A stretch of 64,000 bases of DNA. Origin: Streptomyces bauhiniae. Its GTDB lineage: Bacteria > Actinomycetota > Actinomycetes > Streptomycetales > Streptomycetaceae. This document shows positions 38,420 to 47,640 of the stretch, piece by piece (the first letter of the stretch is position 1; each line of letters opens with the position of its first letter). The notes beneath the pieces are model-generated. The model saw only the letters and a program-made list of their open reading frames with translations, searched no databases and was not told the DNA's origin. The DNA lies in assembly GCF_004784475.1 (NCBI RefSeq), contig NZ_SRRT01000003.1, positions 744,001 through 808,000 of the forward strand, given 5' to 3'. The translations under genes were made by a program, and so were the position numbers.

Positions 38420-39547
38420 TCAGGGGTGCAGGAGTACCAGGTCGTCCCGGTGGACGACCTCGCGTTCGTAGGCCGGGCCCAGCTCGCGTGCCAGCTCGCG
38501 GGTCGAACGCCCGAGCAGCTGGGGCAGCTCCCGGGCGTCGAAGTTCACCAGCCCCCGCGCCACCGCCTGCCCGGCCCGGTCCCGCAGCTCCACCGGGTCC
38601 CCGGCGCTGAACTCGCCGGTGACGGCGGCGATCCCGGCCGGCAGCAGCGAGCTGTGCCGCTCGACCACCGCGCGCACCGCGCCGTCGTCCAGGGTGAGGG
38701 AGCCCTGCGGGGTGGAGGCGTGCTGGAGCCAGAGCAGCCGGCCCGCCGAGCGCTTGCCGGTGGGGTGGAAGCAGGTGCCGGTGTCGCCGCCCGCGAGGGC
38801 GTCGGCGGCGTGCACGGTGTTGGTGAGGACCACGGGGATGCCGGCGGCGGCCGCGATCCGGGCGGCCTCGACCTTGGTGACCATGCCCCCGGTGCCGACG
38901 CCCGCCTTGCCCGCGCTGCCGATCTCGACCCCGGCGAGGTCGGCCGGGCCGCGCACCTCGGCGATGCGGGAGGTGCCGGGGCGGGCGGGATCGCCGTCGT
39001 AGACGCCGTCGATGTCGGAGAGGAGGACCAGCAGGTCGGCGTGGACGAGGTGAGCGACGAGGGCGGCCAGCCGGTCGTTGTCGCCGAAGCGGATCTCGTC
39101 GGTGGCGACGGTGTCGTTCTCGTTCACGATCGGGAAGGCGCCCATCGCCAGCAGCTTGTCCAGGGTGCGGGAGGCGTTGCGGTGGTGGGCGCGGCGGCTC
39201 ATGTCGTCGCTGGTGAGCAGGACTTGGCCGACGCGGACGCCGTAGCGGGCGAAGGAGGCGGTGTAGCGGGCGACCAGCAGGCCCTGGCCGACGCTGGCGG
39301 CGGCCTGCTGACGGGCGAGGTCCCCCGGGCGGCGGTCCAGGCCGAGCGGGGCGAGTCCGGCGGCGATGGCGCCGGAGGAGACCAGCACGATCTCCTTCTC
39401 CCCGCCACCGCGCGCCTTCGCCAGCACGTCGACCAGCGCGTCCACGCGGTCCGCGTCGAGTCCGCCGGCGGCGGTGGTCAGCGAGGACGACCCCACCTTG
39501 ACGACGATCCGCCGGGCCTCGCCCACGGTCTGCCTTGCGCTTGCCAC
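38420..39547 (-). CDS. proB: Glutamate 5-kinase
   Basis: 375 aa from a GTG. First step of proline synthesis, phosphorylating glutamate. The amino acid kinase domain shows VVKVGSSSLT, VSSGAIAAGL, NENDTVATDEIRFGDND and GTGGMVTKVEAARIA. A C-terminal PUA domain (about residues 280-360) follows, as in the long form found in many bacteria. Feedback inhibition by proline is known for the family. It is divergent from the L,D-transpeptidase-like gene. Confidence 0.97.
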   Translation of the reverse strand: MASARQTVGEARRIVVKVGSSSLTTAAGGLDADRVDALVDVLAKARGGGEKEIVLVSSGAIAAGLAPLGLDRRPGDLARQQAAASVGQGLLVARYTASFARYGVRVGQVLLTSDDMSRRAHHRNASRTLDKLLAMGAFPIVNENDTVATDEIRFGDNDRLAALVAHLVHADLLVLLSDIDGVYDGDPARPGTSRIAEVRGPADLAGVEIGSAGKAGVGTGGMVTKVEAARIAAAAGIPVVLTNTVHAADALAGGDTGTCFHPTGKRSAGRLLWLQHASTPQGSLTLDDGAVRAVVERHSSLLPAGIAAVTGEFSAGDPVELRDRAGQAVARGLVNFDARELPQLLGRSTRELARELGPAYEREVVHRDDLVLLHP

Positions 39548-39685
39548 CTTGCCCGCTTCTCCTCTCGCCCCGGTCCGTGTGCCCGCAATCTACGGGAATG
39601 CCGGTGGCCGGTGCAGCCGGGTTTCAGCAGGCGGACGGCGGGTGCGGTGAAGGTACGGCATGCGGACGGGGCACGTTCTGCGACC

Positions 39686-40423
39686 ATGGAGCCCATGCGA
39701 AAAGGCGGTGCGGTACGAGCGGTTGCGGCTCTCGCGGGCGGGGCGTTGCTCGTCCTGGGGGCGACGGGGTGCGGGGGCCCGGACAAGAAGGACTCGGGTG
39801 CCGCGCACGCCCCGGACGACAGGAAGGCCCCGGAGACCGGCCTGAAGCGGCTGCCCGGCGTCGGTGACCGGCTGTGGAAGCGCGTGCCCGCGCAGTCCCG
39901 GCAGGTACTGGTCGTCTCCGGCGAGGGACGGAACTCGGCCGATTCGCACGCGGCGCTGTACACGAAGAAGGGGTCGGCCTGGACGCGGGAGCGCGACTGG
40001 GCCACGCACAACGGCCGCAAGGGCTGGACGACGAACCACCACGAGGACGATCTGCGCAGCCCGGTCGGGGTGTTCACCCTCAGCGACGCCGGCGGGGTGC
40101 TGGCCCAGCCCGAGGCGAAGCTGCCCTACACCGAGTCGGCCGCCTTCCAGGCGCCGCACTACTGGAAGAAGTCGTACTGGCACGACTTCGACCTGGTCAT
40201 CGCCATCGACTACAACCGCGTCAAGGGCACTCCGCCCAACGACCAGACGCGCCCGCAGGGGCAGTCCAAGGGTGGCGGGATCTGGCTGCACATGGACCAC
40301 GGCAGCGGTACGTCGGCGTGCGTGAGCCAGTCGAAGGCGGACATGGAGTACCTGCTGCGCACGCTGGACCCGAAGCAGCACCCGGTGGTGGTGATGGGGG
40401 ACCAGGCGGATCTGAAGGTGTGA
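39686..40423 (+). CDS. L,D-transpeptidase-like lipoprotein
   Basis: 245 aa from ATG 39686 (a second ATG three codons on is possible). A lipoprotein signal is clear: basic MRKGGAVR, hydrophobic AVAALAGGALLVLG, lipobox ATGC. A short Asp/Lys-rich linker leads to a domain resembling YkuD transpeptidases: RQVLVVSGEG, SPVGVFTLSDAGG, and the catalytic-type IWLHMDHGSGTSACVS, where the usual SHGC is replaced by TSAC but the histidine and cysteine are kept. It would act on the outer membrane face on peptidoglycan. It lies beside galE and the wall polymer genes. Confidence 0.82.
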   Translation: MEPMRKGGAVRAVAALAGGALLVLGATGCGGPDKKDSGAAHAPDDRKAPETGLKRLPGVGDRLWKRVPAQSRQVLVVSGEGRNSADSHAALYTKKGSAWTRERDWATHNGRKGWTTNHHEDDLRSPVGVFTLSDAGGVLAQPEAKLPYTESAAFQAPHYWKKSYWHDFDLVIAIDYNRVKGTPPNDQTRPQGQSKGGGIWLHMDHGSGTSACVSQSKADMEYLLRTLDPKQHPVVVMGDQADLKV

Positions 40424-40430
40424 ATACGGT

Positions 40431-40464
40431 GAAGCGCCGGTGCGAAAGTCCGCACCGGCGCTTC
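40431..40464. terminator. Bidirectional terminator between the L,D-transpeptidase-like gene and galE
   Basis: Perfect 14-base arms GAAGCGCCGGTGCG (40431-40444) and complement (40451-40464) with a six-base loop, between two convergent genes. Confidence 0.8.
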
Positions 40465-40493
40465 TCGCTGTACCCGGTCCCGCTGTATCCGGA

Positions 40494-41465
40494 TCAGCCG
40501 TGGCGGTGACGCCAGCCCTGCCAGGCGGAGTCGATCATCTCGTCCAGACCGTGCCGGGCCGTCCAGCCCAGCTCGGCGTGGATGCGGCTCGCGGCGGCCA
40601 CCACGCGGGCGGGGTCGCCGGCGCGGCGCTCGGTGACCTCGGGGGTGACGTCCTCGTTGCCGGTGGTCTTGAGGATGCGGTCCACCATCTCGCGGACCGA
40701 ACTGCCCTCACCCCGGCCGATGTTGAGGACCAGCGAGGTGCCCTCGGGGGCCTCGCGCAGCCGGACGGCGGCGGCCTGGTGGGCGGAGGCGATGTCCTGG
40801 ACGTGGATGTAGTCCCGTACGCAGGTGCCGTCCTCGGTGGCGTAGTCGTCGCCGAAGATGCGGGGGGCCTCGGACGCCTCCAGGCGCTCGAAGACCATGG
40901 GGATGAGGTTGAACACACCCTCGTCGGAGAGTTCGGGCGCGGCCGCTCCGGCGACGTTGAAGTAGCGCAGGCTGACGGCGCGCAGGCCGTGGGCGCGGGC
41001 GGCGGCCGCGATGAGCCACTCACCGACGAGCTTGGTCTCCCCGTAGGGGCTCATCGGGGCGCACGGGGTGTCCTCGGTCACGAGGTCGACGTCGGGCATG
41101 CCGTAGACGGCGGCGGAGGAGGAGAAGACGATCCGCTCGACGCCGGTGGCCGTCATGGCGGCCAGCAGGGTCTGCAGGCCCGTCACGTTCTCGCGGTAGT
41201 AGTGGAGCGGGCGCTCGACCGACTCCCCCACCTGCTTCCTGGCGGCGATGTGCACCACGCCGGTCACGCCGTGCTCGCGCAGGGTGCCTTCGAGCAGCTC
41301 CTGGTCCAGCACGCTGCCCACGACCAGCGGGACCCCGGCGGGGACCCGGCCGGCACTGCCCGTCGACAGGTCGTCGTACACGACGACGCTCTCGCCGCCC
41401 GCCGTCATCGCGCGCACCACGTGCGAGCCGATGTATCCGGCGCCTCCCGTGACCAGCCAGCTCAT
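40494..41465 (-). CDS. galE: UDP-glucose 4-epimerase
   Basis: 323 aa of the short-chain dehydrogenase/epimerase type. The NAD-binding motif WLVTGGAGYIGSH is at the start, the catalytic serine appears in FSSSAAVYG, and the YxxxK pair in SPYGETKL. The LVLNIGRGEGSSVREM segment is typical of GalE. It interconverts UDP-glucose and UDP-galactose, supplying sugar for wall polymers. It is divergent from the GT2/TagF-like genes with 280 bases between, and could be regulated with them. Confidence 0.95.
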   Translation of the reverse strand: MSWLVTGGAGYIGSHVVRAMTAGGESVVVYDDLSTGSAGRVPAGVPLVVGSVLDQELLEGTLREHGVTGVVHIAARKQVGESVERPLHYYRENVTGLQTLLAAMTATGVERIVFSSSAAVYGMPDVDLVTEDTPCAPMSPYGETKLVGEWLIAAAARAHGLRAVSLRYFNVAGAAAPELSDEGVFNLIPMVFERLEASEAPRIFGDDYATEDGTCVRDYIHVQDIASAHQAAAVRLREAPEGTSLVLNIGRGEGSSVREMVDRILKTTGNEDVTPEVTERRAGDPARVVAAASRIHAELGWTARHGLDEMIDSAWQGWRHRHG

Positions 41466-41611
41466 TCCAGGGCCTCCTCGAAGTTCCTTACCGGCAGCAG
41501 ACTCCTTGATGGTCCGGGGAAAATCTAATCCGACATCCCGTGACGGACATTCCGAAAAAGGACGTGAGCGGAGATATGAGATGGACCACGTCGCGCGGCG
41601 GAAAGGAGCGA

Positions 41612-41640
41612 TTCGCGCTGCGGGAGCGTCCTTGTACTCT
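41612..41640 (+). promoter_or_regulatory. Putative promoter of the wall-polymer genes
   Basis: TACTCT (41635-41640) is a good -10; the matching -35 TTCGCG (41612-41617) is weak, 17 bases away. The transcript start would be near 41647, upstream of the PHO box. Confidence 0.45.
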
Positions 41641-41676
41641 GTGGCGGCGGCACGATTGGGCCCGTCGGCGGACAGA

Positions 41677-41698
41677 GTTCACTCCCAGTTCACTCCGG
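41677..41698 (+). promoter_or_regulatory. PHO box (PhoP-binding direct repeat)
   Basis: Two adjoining 11-bp units, GTTCACTCCCA and GTTCACTCCGG, match the Streptomyces PhoP direct-repeat unit G(G/T)TCAYYYR(G/C)G at nine and ten of eleven places. The box lies 47 bases before the ATG of the GT2/TagF-like gene and downstream of the putative promoter, which would suit repression by PhoP at low phosphate. The match to the consensus is by eye. Confidence 0.72.
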
Positions 41699-41745
41699 TC
41701 CCGGCCCACACTCACGTGATCGGTTCTCGGAACAGGTTGTAAAGG

Positions 41746-43977
41746 ATGCCCAAACTCTCTCTCGTCGTCCCTGCGTACAAGGTGCAGGCGTACCTCGCGG
41801 AGTGCCTCGACTCGATCCTCGAACAGGACTTTCCGGACTTCGAGGTCATCGCCGTCGACGACTGTTCCCCGGATGCCTCGGGCGCCATTCTGGACGAGTA
41901 CGCGGAGCGTGACCCCCGTATTCACGTGATTCACCTCACGGAGAACGTGGGCCTCGGCCGGGCGCGCAACGCGGGCATGGAAAAGGCGACGGGCGAGTAC
42001 CTCCTGTTTCTCGACAGCGACGACACCCTCACCGAGGGCGCGCTGCGGGCGATAGCCGGGCGGCTGGAGGCCGCCGGTGATCCGGAGATACTCGTCTACG
42101 ACTACGCGCGCAGCTACTGGGACGGCAGAATCCTCCCCAACCAGCGCGCTGCCCTGCTCCGCCCCGACGGCCCGGAGTCCTTCCCGCTGTCCGAGCGTCC
42201 CGAGCTGCTGGACCTGCTCCAGATCGTCTGGAACAAGGCGTACCGGCGCGACTTCGTCCTCCGCATGGGCCTGAGCTTCCCGCCCGGCTACTACGAGGAC
42301 GCCCCCTGGACGTTCTGCTCGATGATCAGCGCCGAGCACATCGCCCTGCTGGACCGGGTCTGCGTGATGTACCGCCAGCGCCGCGAGGGCGGCAACATCC
42401 TGAAGACGGTCAGCCGCAAGCACTTCGACGTCTTCGACCAGTACGGCCGCATCTTCGACTTCCTGGACGCGCACCCCGAACTCGACCAGTGGCGCGGGCC
42501 GTTGTTCCGCAAGATGACCGACCACTACCTGACCGTCCTCACCAAGCCCGGCCGGCTGCCGCAGAACGCGCGCGCCGAGTTCTTCCGCCGCGCCTCCGCC
42601 GACTACCGCGCCCGCCTCCCCAAGGGCTTCGCCCGGCCCGGCGGCAACCTCGGCCACAAGTACGCGATGCTGGAGCGGGGTTCGTACCTCACGATGGCGA
42701 GCGCGCTGGGCGCGGTGAAGCTGCGCCAGGCGGTCCGCCGCCGGGCCCGCACCACGCTGAACCAGTCCAAGCGCAACGCGATGGGCGTGTTCTACCAGTC
42801 CCAGCTCAAGCTGCCGCTGGACGAGAACCTGGCGCTGTTCTCCGCCTACTGGAGCCGCAGCGTCTCCTGCAACCCGGCGGCCATCGACGCCGAACTCGCC
42901 CGGCTGGCACCGCAGGTGCGCCGGGTGTGGGCGGTCCAGGCGGACGCGGTGGACCGGGTGCCGGCCGGACACGAGTTCGTGCGGGTCGGCTCGCGCGAGT
43001 ACTGGTCGGTGCTGGCCCGCGCCAAGTACCTCGTGAACAACGTGAACTTCGCGGACAGCGTGGTCAAGCGCGAGGGCCAGATCCACCTCCAGACCCATCA
43101 CGGCACCCCGCTCAAGACCATGGGCCTGGACCAGCGCAAGTACCCGGCGTCCACCAGCATGAGCTTCGACAAGCTCCTGGAGCGCTGCGACCGCTGGGAC
43201 TACAGCCTCAGCTCCAACCGGTTCTCCACCACGGTGTGGGAGCGGGTCTACCCCTGCTCGTACGTCTCGCTGGAGACCGGCTACCCGCGCAACGACATCC
43301 TCGTCAACGCCACCGCCGAGGACGTGCGCCGGGCCCGCGCCTCACTCGAACTCGCCGACGGCACGCGGGCGTTCCTCTACATGCCGACCCACCGCGAGTA
43401 CCAGGCCGGCTTCACCCCCAGCCTCGACCTGGTCCGGCTCGCCGACGAACTCGGCCCGGACGTCACGCTGATGGTGCGCGGCCACTACTTCTACGGCAAC
43501 TCCAGCCACGTGGAGGAGCTGCGCCGCAGCGGCCGTATCGTCGACGTCTCGGGGCACCCGCGCGTGGAGGAGCTGTACCTCGCCGCGGACGCCCTGATCA
43601 CGGACTACTCCTCCGCGATGTTCGACTACGCGGTGCTGGACCGGCCGGTCATCATCTACGCCTCCGACTGGGACATCTACTCGGCGGTGCGCGGCACCTA
43701 CTTCAACCTGATGGAGGAGCCGCCCGGCGCGGTGGCCACCTCGCAGGCGGAGCTGATCAGGCTCCTCGAATCGGGCGAGTACGACGGGCCGGAGGCGGCC
43801 CGCTACCGTGACCGGTTCCGCAGGCGCTACTGCGAATTCGACGACGGCCGCGCGGCCGAGCGGGTGGTGCGCCGGGTCTTCCTCGGCGAGGAGGACATGC
43901 TGCCCCTCGTCCCGTTCGCCGACCGTCACCACGCACCGACTCCCCCGCAGGCGCTCGAACCGCTCGAGCGGGCCTGA
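41746..43977 (+). CDS. GT2 glycosyltransferase fused to CDP-glycerol glycerophosphotransferase (TagF-like)
   Basis: 743 aa. Residues 1-220 are a family 2 glycosyltransferase: SLVVPAYKVQAYLAECLDSI, EVIAVDDCSPDASG, and the metal site FLDSDDTL. Residues about 220-360 are a helical linker. Residues about 370-720 are a TagF-type polymerase: LQTHHGTPLKTMGL, GYPRNDIL, AFLYMPTHREY and ALITDYSSAMFDYAVL, the last being the family's catalytic motif. The enzyme would build a sugar- and polyol-phosphate-containing wall polymer at the membrane. The AAAGG before the ATG is close. A related second fusion follows after six bases. Confidence 0.92.
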   Translation: MPKLSLVVPAYKVQAYLAECLDSILEQDFPDFEVIAVDDCSPDASGAILDEYAERDPRIHVIHLTENVGLGRARNAGMEKATGEYLLFLDSDDTLTEGALRAIAGRLEAAGDPEILVYDYARSYWDGRILPNQRAALLRPDGPESFPLSERPELLDLLQIVWNKAYRRDFVLRMGLSFPPGYYEDAPWTFCSMISAEHIALLDRVCVMYRQRREGGNILKTVSRKHFDVFDQYGRIFDFLDAHPELDQWRGPLFRKMTDHYLTVLTKPGRLPQNARAEFFRRASADYRARLPKGFARPGGNLGHKYAMLERGSYLTMASALGAVKLRQAVRRRARTTLNQSKRNAMGVFYQSQLKLPLDENLALFSAYWSRSVSCNPAAIDAELARLAPQVRRVWAVQADAVDRVPAGHEFVRVGSREYWSVLARAKYLVNNVNFADSVVKREGQIHLQTHHGTPLKTMGLDQRKYPASTSMSFDKLLERCDRWDYSLSSNRFSTTVWERVYPCSYVSLETGYPRNDILVNATAEDVRRARASLELADGTRAFLYMPTHREYQAGFTPSLDLVRLADELGPDVTLMVRGHYFYGNSSHVEELRRSGRIVDVSGHPRVEELYLAADALITDYSSAMFDYAVLDRPVIIYASDWDIYSAVRGTYFNLMEEPPGAVATSQAELIRLLESGEYDGPEAARYRDRFRRRYCEFDDGRAAERVVRRVFLGEEDMLPLVPFADRHHAPTPPQALEPLERA

Positions 43978-44004
43978 CCACTCATGAGGAGAGACAACCC
44001 GACC

Positions 44005-47000
44005 ATGGCCCCTCGGCTCAGTGTGATCGTTCCCATCTACAACGTGGAGCGCTACCTGCCCGCCTGCCTCGACTCGCTGGCGGCGCAGACCTTCCAGGAC
44101 CTCGAGGTCCTGATGGTCGACGACGGCTCCCCCGACGACTCGGCCGCGATAGCCGCCGAGTACGCGGCCCGCGACGAGCGGTTCCACCTCATCCGCAAGG
44201 AGAACGCCGGTCTCGGCGCGGCCCGCAACACGGGCATCGCGCACATGTCCGCCGACGCGGAGTACCTGACCTTCGTCGACAGTGACGACGTCATCCCGCC
44301 GGACGCCTACCGGCTGATGGTGAGCAGCCTGGACGAGACCGGCTCGGACTTCGCCACCGGCAACGTCTTCCACCTCAAGGGCGAGCGCTCCTGGCAGGTG
44401 CCGCTGCTGAAGATGCTGGCCGGCGAGGCCCGCAAGCGCACCCACATCTCGAAGATCCCGAAGCTGGTCGCCGACCGCATCGCCTGCAACAAGGTCTTCC
44501 GCCGCACCTTCTGGGAGGGCCAGGGCTTCTCCTTCCCCGAGGGCATCCTCCACGAGGACATCCCGGTGGTGCTCCCGGCGCACTACAAGGCCGAGGCGAT
44601 CGACATCATCGGCGAGCCGACCTACTACTGGCGGCTGCGCGAGGGCGAGTCGGCGCCGTCGATCACCCAGCGCCGCCGGGAGCCGCAGGCCATCCGCGAC
44701 CGGGTCACCGCGGTCAGCATGGTCAGCGACTACCTCGCCCAGCAGCCCGGCGCCGAGTTCGCCGAGTACAAGCGCCAGTACGACGACCGCGTGCTCCGCG
44801 ACGACCTGCGGCTGTTCCTGCGGGTCGTGCCGGACGCGACCGCCGAGTTCCACGAGGCGTTCCTGGAGGCGACCAACCGTTTCCTCGACACCATCGACCC
44901 GAAGATCGTCATGGCGCTGCCGACGGACCTGCGCGTCCAGTGGCTGCTGGTGCGCAAGCACGCCATGCCCGAGCTGATCGCCCTGCTGGCCTCCCAGCGC
45001 CGCAAGGACCCGGTCGAGGTCTCCGGCACCTTCCGCAAGTACGCCAGCTTCCGCACGTTGGAGGAGAGCGGCTTCGAGCTGCCCAAGGCGGCGCTGCGCA
45101 TCGACGGCGACCTCGGTCTGCGCGCCCCGCTGCGCGCGGCGACCTGGCAGGGCGGCAAGCTGCTGCTGTCCGGCGACGCCTACATCGACAAGATCGACAT
45201 GTCGGCCAAGCGGAGCAGCCTGAAGGTCGTCCAGCTCAAGCGGTCCGGTTCGCGCCAGCGCATGTTCCTCCCGGCGAAGAACGTCTACCGCCCGGAGACC
45301 ACCACCGACTCCGGCCAGAAGCGCTACAACTACGACTGGGCCGGCTGGGAGCTGGAGCTGGACCCGGCCAAGCTGCGCAAGGGCGGCGCCTGGCGCGAGG
45401 GCCTGTGGCACGTCGGCATCAACGTCTACGCCTCCGGCCTGGTGCGCCGCAGCGCGGTGTGGGCGCGCGGCGGCGCGGCGGCCAACTTCGCGCCGTACCA
45501 GTGGCTCGACGACGACTTCCGGATGCTCCCCGTCGTGGAGCGCGGGGCGCTCAAGCTGCGCGTGGAGAAGGTGCGCGCGCTGATCACCGACCGCCGGATC
45601 ACCGCGGACTCGGTCGAGATCGACGGCGAGCTGCGCACCGACCTGAAGTCCGGCGAGGAGCTGTCGCTGCGGCTGACCAACGCCAAGAGCGGCGAGGTCC
45701 GCTGGTACCCGATCGACGTCGGCCGTGCGGGGGCGCGCACCACGTTCCAGAGCCGGGTGCCGCTGTCCGACGTGGTGCTGCTGGCCAGCGAGGACGTCGA
45801 GGACCACGCCCAGCCCGAGCGCCGGCTGTGGAGTGTCGCGCTGCTGGCCAAGTCCCCGGACGGTACGCAGCGCCAGTTCGGCAGTGTCATGGGCGAGGGT
45901 CTCGCGGACCTCTCCGCCGACGTGCCCGAGTCCTTCGGCGCGGCCGGCGCCAACCGTGAGGTCGCGCTGATCTCCGGCAACAACGGCTATCTGAAGATCG
46001 TCGGCCGGGTGCGCCGGGCCGTGCTGACCTCGGTCGCCGTCCGGGAGGGCCGGATCGCGGTCGGCGGGCGCGCCTCGCGCGAGCTGATCGGCTCCGAGCT
46101 GGTGCTCAAGGCCAGCAACCGCTTCGACGAGCGCCGGGCGTCGGTGGACTGGGCGGACGACGGCACCTTCACCGTCTCCTTCGACCCGTCCGTGATGGGC
46201 GGCTCCGGCGGGGTCCCGCTGAAGGCCGGCCGCTGGAACCTGCTGCTGCGCAGTGAGAACGGGAGCGTGCCGGACGCCGAGTTCGTCATCGACCGGCTCG
46301 CCGCCGCGCAGTTCCCGCTGCACACCGAACTGGGCGGCCGCCGCTACTGGTTCGAGAGCCGCTGGGGCGACTTCCCGCAGCTCAACTGCCGTTCGGAGCT
46401 GACCGACCTGGAGCGCGGCCCGTACCGCATGCTCCAGTTGCGCCGCGAGGTGTACGAGCCCGGCCGCGAGCAGCCGCTGCGCGACCAGGTGTTCTTCCTC
46501 AGCTACAACGGCAAGCAGTACTCGGACAGCCCGCGTGCCATGCACGAGGAACTGCTGCGCCGGGGCAGCGACCTGAAGTTCCTGTGGGCCGTGCGCGACG
46601 GCCAGGTCAACCTGCCGCCCACCGCCGACAAGGTCCGCATGTGGGGCCGGGAGTGGTTCGAGGCGCTGGCCACCTCGCGCTACATCGTCACCAACGGGCA
46701 CCTGCCCGAGTGGGTGGAGCGCCGCCCCGGCCAGGTCATCGTGCAGACCTGGCACGGCACCATGCTGAAGAAGATCGGTCACGACATCGAGACCCTCTAC
46801 TTCGACCGCGAGTACCAGAACCGGCTGGCGCTGGAGGCGAAGAACTGGAGCCTGCTGGTCTCCTCCAACCGCTTCTCCACGCCGATCCTGAAGCGTGCCT
46901 TCTCCTACGACGGTGAGATCCAGGAAGCGGGTTACCCCCGCAACGACTACCTGTACTCCCCGGACAAGGACAAGATCGCGGACAAGGTCAAGGAGTCGCT

Positions 47001-47568
47001 GGGCATCCCGAAGGACAAGAAGGTCGTGCTGTACGCGCCGACCTGGCGCGACGACCAGTCGCACAGCGCCGGCCAGTACCTGTTCGACCTGCGGATCGAC
47101 CTGGAGGACGCGCGCCGCCGCCTCGGCGACGACCACGTGCTGCTGATCCGCCGCCACTCCAACGTGGTCGACGCGGTGCCCGGCGCGGGCAACGGATTCG
47201 TCTTCGACGCCTCGGAGTACCCGGACATCGCCGACCTGTACCTGGCGGCGGACATCATGATCACCGACTACTCGTCCGTGATGTTCGACTACGCCCACCT
47301 CAAGCGGCCGATGCTCTTCTTCACGTACGACCTGGAGCACTACCGCGACAAGCTGCGCGGGTTCTACTTCGACTTCGAGCAGGACTCGCCCGGCCCGCTG
47401 ATCGACAACTCCGAGGACCTGGTGAGCGCGATCCGCGACATCGACACGGTGTCCGCGGAGTACCAGGAGCGGTTCGACCGCTTCCACCACCTGTTCTGCG
47501 ACCTGGACGACGGCCACGCCTCGGCGCGGGTCGTGGACCGGATGCTGGAGCAGGCCAAGGAGATCTGA
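44005..47568 (+). CDS. Large GT2 / CDP-glycerol polymerase fusion protein
   Basis: 1187 aa from the ATG of MAPRLSV, which has AGGAGA 12 bases upstream; an ATG seven codons earlier lacks one. Residues 1-225 are a family 2 glycosyltransferase (SVIVPIYNVERYLPACLDSL, VDDGSPDDS, VDSDDVI). Residues about 330-800 form a long middle region with beta-rich units that I do not recognise. Residues about 810-1175 are a TagF-type polymerase domain: VQTWHGTMLKKIGHDIE, AGYPRNDYL, LYAPTWRDDQ, LLIRRHSNVVD, MITDYSSVMFDYAHLK. Probably acts with the preceding protein in making one wall polymer. Such genes in S. coelicolor are linked to polydiglycosylphosphate and spore wall formation (from memory). Confidence 0.9.
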   Translation: MAPRLSVIVPIYNVERYLPACLDSLAAQTFQDLEVLMVDDGSPDDSAAIAAEYAARDERFHLIRKENAGLGAARNTGIAHMSADAEYLTFVDSDDVIPPDAYRLMVSSLDETGSDFATGNVFHLKGERSWQVPLLKMLAGEARKRTHISKIPKLVADRIACNKVFRRTFWEGQGFSFPEGILHEDIPVVLPAHYKAEAIDIIGEPTYYWRLREGESAPSITQRRREPQAIRDRVTAVSMVSDYLAQQPGAEFAEYKRQYDDRVLRDDLRLFLRVVPDATAEFHEAFLEATNRFLDTIDPKIVMALPTDLRVQWLLVRKHAMPELIALLASQRRKDPVEVSGTFRKYASFRTLEESGFELPKAALRIDGDLGLRAPLRAATWQGGKLLLSGDAYIDKIDMSAKRSSLKVVQLKRSGSRQRMFLPAKNVYRPETTTDSGQKRYNYDWAGWELELDPAKLRKGGAWREGLWHVGINVYASGLVRRSAVWARGGAAANFAPYQWLDDDFRMLPVVERGALKLRVEKVRALITDRRITADSVEIDGELRTDLKSGEELSLRLTNAKSGEVRWYPIDVGRAGARTTFQSRVPLSDVVLLASEDVEDHAQPERRLWSVALLAKSPDGTQRQFGSVMGEGLADLSADVPESFGAAGANREVALISGNNGYLKIVGRVRRAVLTSVAVREGRIAVGGRASRELIGSELVLKASNRFDERRASVDWADDGTFTVSFDPSVMGGSGGVPLKAGRWNLLLRSENGSVPDAEFVIDRLAAAQFPLHTELGGRRYWFESRWGDFPQLNCRSELTDLERGPYRMLQLRREVYEPGREQPLRDQVFFLSYNGKQYSDSPRAMHEELLRRGSDLKFLWAVRDGQVNLPPTADKVRMWGREWFEALATSRYIVTNGHLPEWVERRPGQVIVQTWHGTMLKKIGHDIETLYFDREYQNRLALEAKNWSLLVSSNRFSTPILKRAFSYDGEIQEAGYPRNDYLYSPDKDKIADKVKESLGIPKDKKVVLYAPTWRDDQSHSAGQYLFDLRIDLEDARRRLGDDHVLLIRRHSNVVDAVPGAGNGFVFDASEYPDIADLYLAADIMITDYSSVMFDYAHLKRPMLFFTYDLEHYRDKLRGFYFDFEQDSPGPLIDNSEDLVSAIRDIDTVSAEYQERFDRFHHLFCDLDDGHASARVVDRMLEQAKEI

Positions 47569-47583
47569 GGCTGAACGCGTGAA

Positions 47584-47623
47584 GGGGCCGGGCCCGGAGG
47601 GAATGCCCTCCGGGCCCGGCCCC
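47584..47623. terminator. Strong bidirectional terminator between convergent wall-polymer genes
   Basis: Perfect 18-base G/C arms (47584-47601 and 47606-47623), four-base loop AATG, followed on plus by TTTT (47624-47627) and on minus by TTCACG. Confidence 0.9.
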
Positions 47624-47640
47624 TTTTCGTCCGGGTCTCT

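Noticed and set aside
43342..47517. A long open frame on the minus strand opposite the large GT2/TagF gene
   Set aside because: Composition is that of an antisense shadow, and the plus strand has clear enzyme motifs throughout.
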